From NCBI RefSeq assembly GCF_016859285.1, contig NC_053407.1, positions 21,416,715 through 21,480,714 on the forward strand: DNA of 64,000 nt. The letters are read 5' to 3'. The DNA comes from Xiphias gladius. Taxonomy: Eukaryota > Chordata > Actinopteri > Istiophoriformes > Xiphiidae. Both the position numbers and the translations under genes were made by a program. Positions 59,671 to 64,000 of this stretch are shown here, one piece after another; position 1 is the first letter of the stretch; every line of letters starts with the position of its first letter. The notes below the pieces were generated by a model, which was not told where the DNA came from, searched no databases, and saw only the letters and a list, made by a program, of their open reading frames with translations.

Positions 59671-60650
59671 AAATTAAAAACATTATTTTTTATTTCTCTG
59701 TTATGATCAGTTTTAAGCTTCATTTTGTCAGATAAGTCATCATTTCGCAACAGTACGACATCTATGATGTCACACTGATATAAACTTAGCTTTGAAATTA
59801 GTATTGGAACAATGGAAACAAATTAGAAAACAAACAACAATGCTGCTGTGGCAGTACAGATATGCCAGCTATTTAGATTCCAGTTGCCCCGAGCCCACTG
59901 GAAACAATAAACAACTGAGTTAGTTTGGCTACCACAGATGTATCCACATGTATCCAGAGGAGTCATTTCTCAACCATTGCTGTAATTAGGCCAAACCAGT
60001 GGGGCTGAGGCTGAGCCAGGAAGAAACCCTCTAATTGGATGAAAATGCTCTTAAATGGACACAATGATCAGCATCATTTTTGTTCCCATCTATGTGGCAG
60101 CAACAATACTATGTTAGGTTGTAGACATTATACTGTATGGTCCTTTTCCTTCCCACGTAGCCACAACTTGTATCGCAGAGGTGTATCACCTCAGCATCTG
60201 AAGTACACCGAGCATTTTACATTTCTTACCAAATATGCATTCACACCAGCAAGGGGATGAGTGGATGAGGACTTAAGCTTGTTCATGAATTACTTTGAAA
60301 GTAATAAGATCTTTTTTTTAGGGACTACAGATTTTATCATTCATTCAGGAAACTATTATTCATTACATACAGCTAGTCATGGGTTCAAAATCATGTAGAG
60401 AAGAACCTTGCCTCAGAAAGACTTGCTTACTGTCTCCTCTAAAGACTATATCCTAATAGAACTTACATCAGATTGATATCACCAACAGTTAATTAATCTC
60501 AGATATAATTAACTGTGTATAAACTTGATGAATCAATACTATTACAATTTAAATGCATCCCTAAAGAAAAATCCATACATGCATCCAGAATCAGCCCTGT
60601 GTGGACATCACTGAGCTGCAGCTTGAGCAGGCGGGGCCGTTCATGCCGTG

Positions 60651-60720
60651 CTTATAAACCTCTGGTCTCTCTCCCTCTGCTGATTTCAAGCAGGAACAGT
60701 CACTTTGGTCTGAAGGCCTG
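60651..60720 (+). promoter_or_regulatory. TATA box and untranslated first exon of an unknown gene, possibly cald1
   Basis: A TATA box (cttataaacc, 60651-60660) below a GC-box-like gcggggc (60631) is followed about 30 bases later by a presumed transcription start and an exon ending ggcctg|gtaagt at 60720. No coding exon for it is visible to 64000, so it would be spliced to an exon beyond the window. In human, CALD1 follows BPGM on the same strand, which is the only reason to suggest caldesmon. Confidence 0.35.
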
Positions 60721-63700
60721 GTAAGTTTTTTTGACGCTATCTCATAACTTAAGATAAAGAGGGATTTTAATTTTTTTTAATTCAGAAGGATTTTTGTGGA
60801 GGAATCCGTGATTTGTAATCAGAGTTGAGCAGAATATGACACTGTTACTTATAACTGGTAAAGTTGTAGCTGGCTTCAATACATCATTGGATGTCATGAC
60901 AGGGTAGGTATAGGGCTCATTAACAAGACTTAAACCAGGTAGTTTAGATTGGGAACAGCTACTCTAAATTCAAAAGACCATAACTTATTGTAAGAGATTA
61001 GGTCACATGTTGTATAGATCCCTCACTCCTCACCTCCTTGGAAAAAATATTTTACAACCGATTTAGTCTGGACACACCTGTGTCAAAGTAGACCTATGCT
61101 TTTGAAAGGTTTCAAGTGGATCATTCATATATCTATCATGAATGCAACTTTAAAACATTTATTGGGGAGAAAATAAAGAATGGATTACGCAGCACTAAGT
61201 CTATATAGAGATGTTAAGATGACTGGAGAATACGCTGAAATGTCTTGCCTCTATAGAAGTTTTTGCACTGGCTTGAGAAGGTTCCTGGACGGACTGACAT
61301 CCTGTACATGAAATGTTACTGAAGGATTTAATGCGATAAAAGTCAATAAACGACATTTCCTTTCAATTGTCAGTCATCCGGTTAACTTCTCAAGAGATTC
61401 TTGTAAAGTAAATAATATAAAACTCATATAATTTAGAATATTTCTACAGAGGAATCTGAATTGGGAGGCACTATCCAAGTTGCGTTGATGAAATGATATT
61501 AGGAAGGTTGGACCTGCATAGCTCTAAAAGTGGATGACTTGTCATTCCCCAATCATGAAGTAATTGCAAGCTGAAACATGCATTTTGGTGGTTCTGCAAA
61601 TCGGTGGTTTCAAACTCCCAAATTCCTCCTCTTTTCCCTTTCCGTGAGGCTTAGTGTCCTGCATTCGCTCTGTCCAACACAGTAGTATATACTATAATTT
61701 GAGTTTAGTTTCTGTTACTGATACACTGAGCAGACTGGCTGTGGAAAAGCTGTTTGCTATGGTCGACATGCCAAGTCAGTCTCCTATTCCTTAGATGGTA
61801 TTGTAGATAAAGGCTACAATCACATGGGGTTGGAGTGTGTGAGTTTATGACTACGGGCTCATCTCCTTGGGGACTGGGAATGTGTTTGGGTTTCCAGAGC
61901 ATCCTCTCCCTTCTTGATCACTGAACTCGGGATGATTTTGCATCTTGAGAGTGAAAACAGTTGTATATCTACAGTAAAATGTTTGTGCACACTTTGCAAG
62001 CAGTGTAAAAGTCATTTATAATAGATTTAACTTTAAGCCCTCCATAAACCTTCAGTCTGCATGCATTTATGTGAACACACAGCACAAACAACACAAAGAA
62101 GAAGCATTCACTGATTTACTTATAATGATGTTTATCTGTGAATTACTTATGTTCCCCATGAAAAGCTGTATCAAATTAGCTTCATCCAAAAAACCCAAAG
62201 TCTGCAAGGTAACTGTGACAAGAGAGAGTAGGAGCTGTCTATGTGAACATGAGAACAAAGGACTTTTTAAACAGTTTGAAAGTAGTCATTAAATAGAAGT
62301 TGGGAATCAAATTTGCCAAATGAGAAACTGATACAGGGGTATTTGGCCACTGATGTTTTAGTGTGAGCACAAATGAGTCTTTGTAGCTAAAAAGTGATGC
62401 GATTTGACAGAAAGGAAGGCGGTCTGCTCTGTAGTTGTACGGATGCTTTAAATGGGAGAGGAAATGGTTTTCCACACGAGCAAATTACAGTAGGGGTAGA
62501 GGTGAAAGTTCAATTATCAGTAATCACTCTGCCATCAAATATACTTAAAGTAGATTTTATATCATATCAGAATGATTGAGATGCAGGATTTACTTGTTTA
62601 AATGTCCACCTGTTCCAAGATCCACTGTTTTAACCATGATGATGATCAGCCTTCCAGTAGCATTATGGAAGGTTGATTCATGGTGATCACAATGGAAAGA
62701 AGTTATTCTTGGATTGCCACTTTGTATAGCAGCAGGTATTTCCTAGAGTAAACCATGCTCTCTGTCCATGGGCTTGCACTTTGCCAAGCTGGGACACTAC
62801 AACTAACACTGCCTGTGTACTTCCTTAAAAGGAGGCCGAGTACACCATCTCAGCTGATGGGATGGTGGACAGGGAGTGCGCATAGCTGCGTCTATTTCCA
62901 TTGAGTCCCTGGTTGAGGAGGAAACTGTAACTCAGCTATGAAATTGGATCTTGTGTCACCAGAGAAATTTTATTCGAGGTTCATTGATCACTCAGATCAC
63001 TCAGTTTTTTATCATGGTCAAAATACATGAAACAACCAACAATTTACACTTTTCGAAAGTTCACCTGTCAGTTGATGATGGACTCCTTGTGTCCTTTTGC
63101 GTATTAAAACAAAGCTGAGCTGCTGAGCTGAGATGAAGACCCTGACTGAATGTCCTACCACTTGATGTTTATTGGCCATAAACACACCGTCCTTTTCACC
63201 CAAACTGTACACAAACATTTTAAATGAGCCGCAGAGAATGTCAACATTATGGTATATTGTGGCTTGTAAACAGATTGGAATTTGTATTCTGGTCAGGGAC
63301 TTTTTCATATATGACCATGTTTGGTCATGTGGAGTAAGCAGCTGCAGCTTCTTGATTGATTGCAAACACCTCTCTGGCAACTGTTTATCTATAAGCGTGT
63401 TGAGGCACTTTCTTTATCTTTTAACAAGAACCTTGTCTGATTTTGGGCCTACATATATTTCGTATATTTAGCTGATGCTGTCATTAGTGCAAGTTAAATG
63501 AGAGCAACCATAGGATCTCATTTAATTCTTCATTTACCAACAGAACAACTACCCAATATAGTAACTACAAAAGTCAGATATTTATAGAATTAGATTAAAC
63601 AAATTTTCATGTACAGTACCTCTGCCCTCACTATGCAGTGAGCTAAACACACTTTCAGTAAAGACTGAAGGCAGTTGTTGGCCTTTGAAGTCTTAACTGG

Positions 63701-64000
63701 GTGCAACTATGACACCATCAACAGTATTGGACAGACAGTTCAATGATATTGATGACAAATCAGAAAAAGAGGGGATAGCCCAAACAATAGCTTACCAAAG
63801 GGATTGTAAAAATGTGTTAGTACAGTAACAAAGAATTCACAGCTGTCACCACTGAAATATCAACAATAAAGGAAATGTTCCACATTTTGGGAAATAGACT
63901 TATTTGCTTTCTTGCCAGGCAGACTGATACCATTTACATATCTGTACACAAAATATGAAGCTACCGCCAGCAGCTGGCTAATTTAGCTTAGCACAAAGAT
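60721..64000. other. Probable first intron of the unknown downstream gene
   Basis: No coding exon is convincing on either strand. The last 130 bases are a truncated copy of the repeat at 525-735. Confidence 0.35.
63868..64000 (+). repeat. Interspersed percomorph repeat, family 1 (cut by window end)
   Basis: It matches the element at 525-735: acattttgggaaatag, atttgctttcttgcc, aatatgaagctaccgcc, tttagcttagcacaaag. Confidence 0.75.

Noticed and set aside
63018-63471. Frames of about 100-120 codons near the window end
   Set aside because: Both strands are open over the same bases, with no family likeness; probably intron.
1-64000. CRISPR arrays, tRNA or rRNA genes, operons, viral genes
   Set aside because: Nothing with direct-repeat spacing, cloverleaf boxes or rRNA likeness was found; the sequence is vertebrate nuclear DNA.

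Overview
This is nuclear DNA from a teleost fish, most likely a percomorph. The coding exons carry typical teleost proteins, introns have GT-AG boundaries, and the intergenic DNA is full of interspersed repeats familiar from percomorph genomes. I joined exons by hand using splice sites, phase and family knowledge. Exon lengths and phases close without a break in all eight gene models. Eight protein genes are supported, plus the first exon of a probable ninth.

Layout. 1-8.5 kb: no gene, only repeats. 8.5-20.8 kb (minus strand): cnot4, the RING/RRM E3 ubiquitin ligase of the CCR4-NOT system, with its terminal coding exon present twice in a fresh ~1.18 kb tandem duplication. 21.9-27.9 kb (minus): an 18-exon bifunctional pseudouridine-catabolism enzyme (PsuG-type glycosidase fused to a PfkB kinase) with a mitochondrial-type N-terminus. 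29.9-34.8 kb (minus): an interleukin-17 receptor A-like receptor with signal peptide, one membrane segment and SEFIR domain, but a short C-terminal tail. 37.6-54.5 kb (plus): four tandem troponin I genes (A-D) of slow-skeletal-like type, each with an untranslated first exon, a 4- or 7-nt micro-exon and, in most, a shared promoter module at fixed spacing from a TATA-like box. 56.3-59.7 kb (plus): bpgm. Around 60.65-60.72 kb (plus): a TATA box plus a short exon with a strong splice donor, possibly the untranslated first exon of caldesmon (cald1), the gene that follows BPGM in mammals.

The genes do not form one pathway; they are a conserved vertebrate neighbourhood (CNOT4, BPGM and possibly CALD1 lie together on human 7q33) plus a locally expanded muscle gene family. 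The most notable observations are the duplicated cnot4 terminal exon, the troponin I cluster with its micro-exons, shared promoter grammar, one member with a remodelled switch segment and signs of gene conversion, and several perfect or near-perfect inverted repeats, one of them between flanking direct repeats directly upstream of a troponin promoter.
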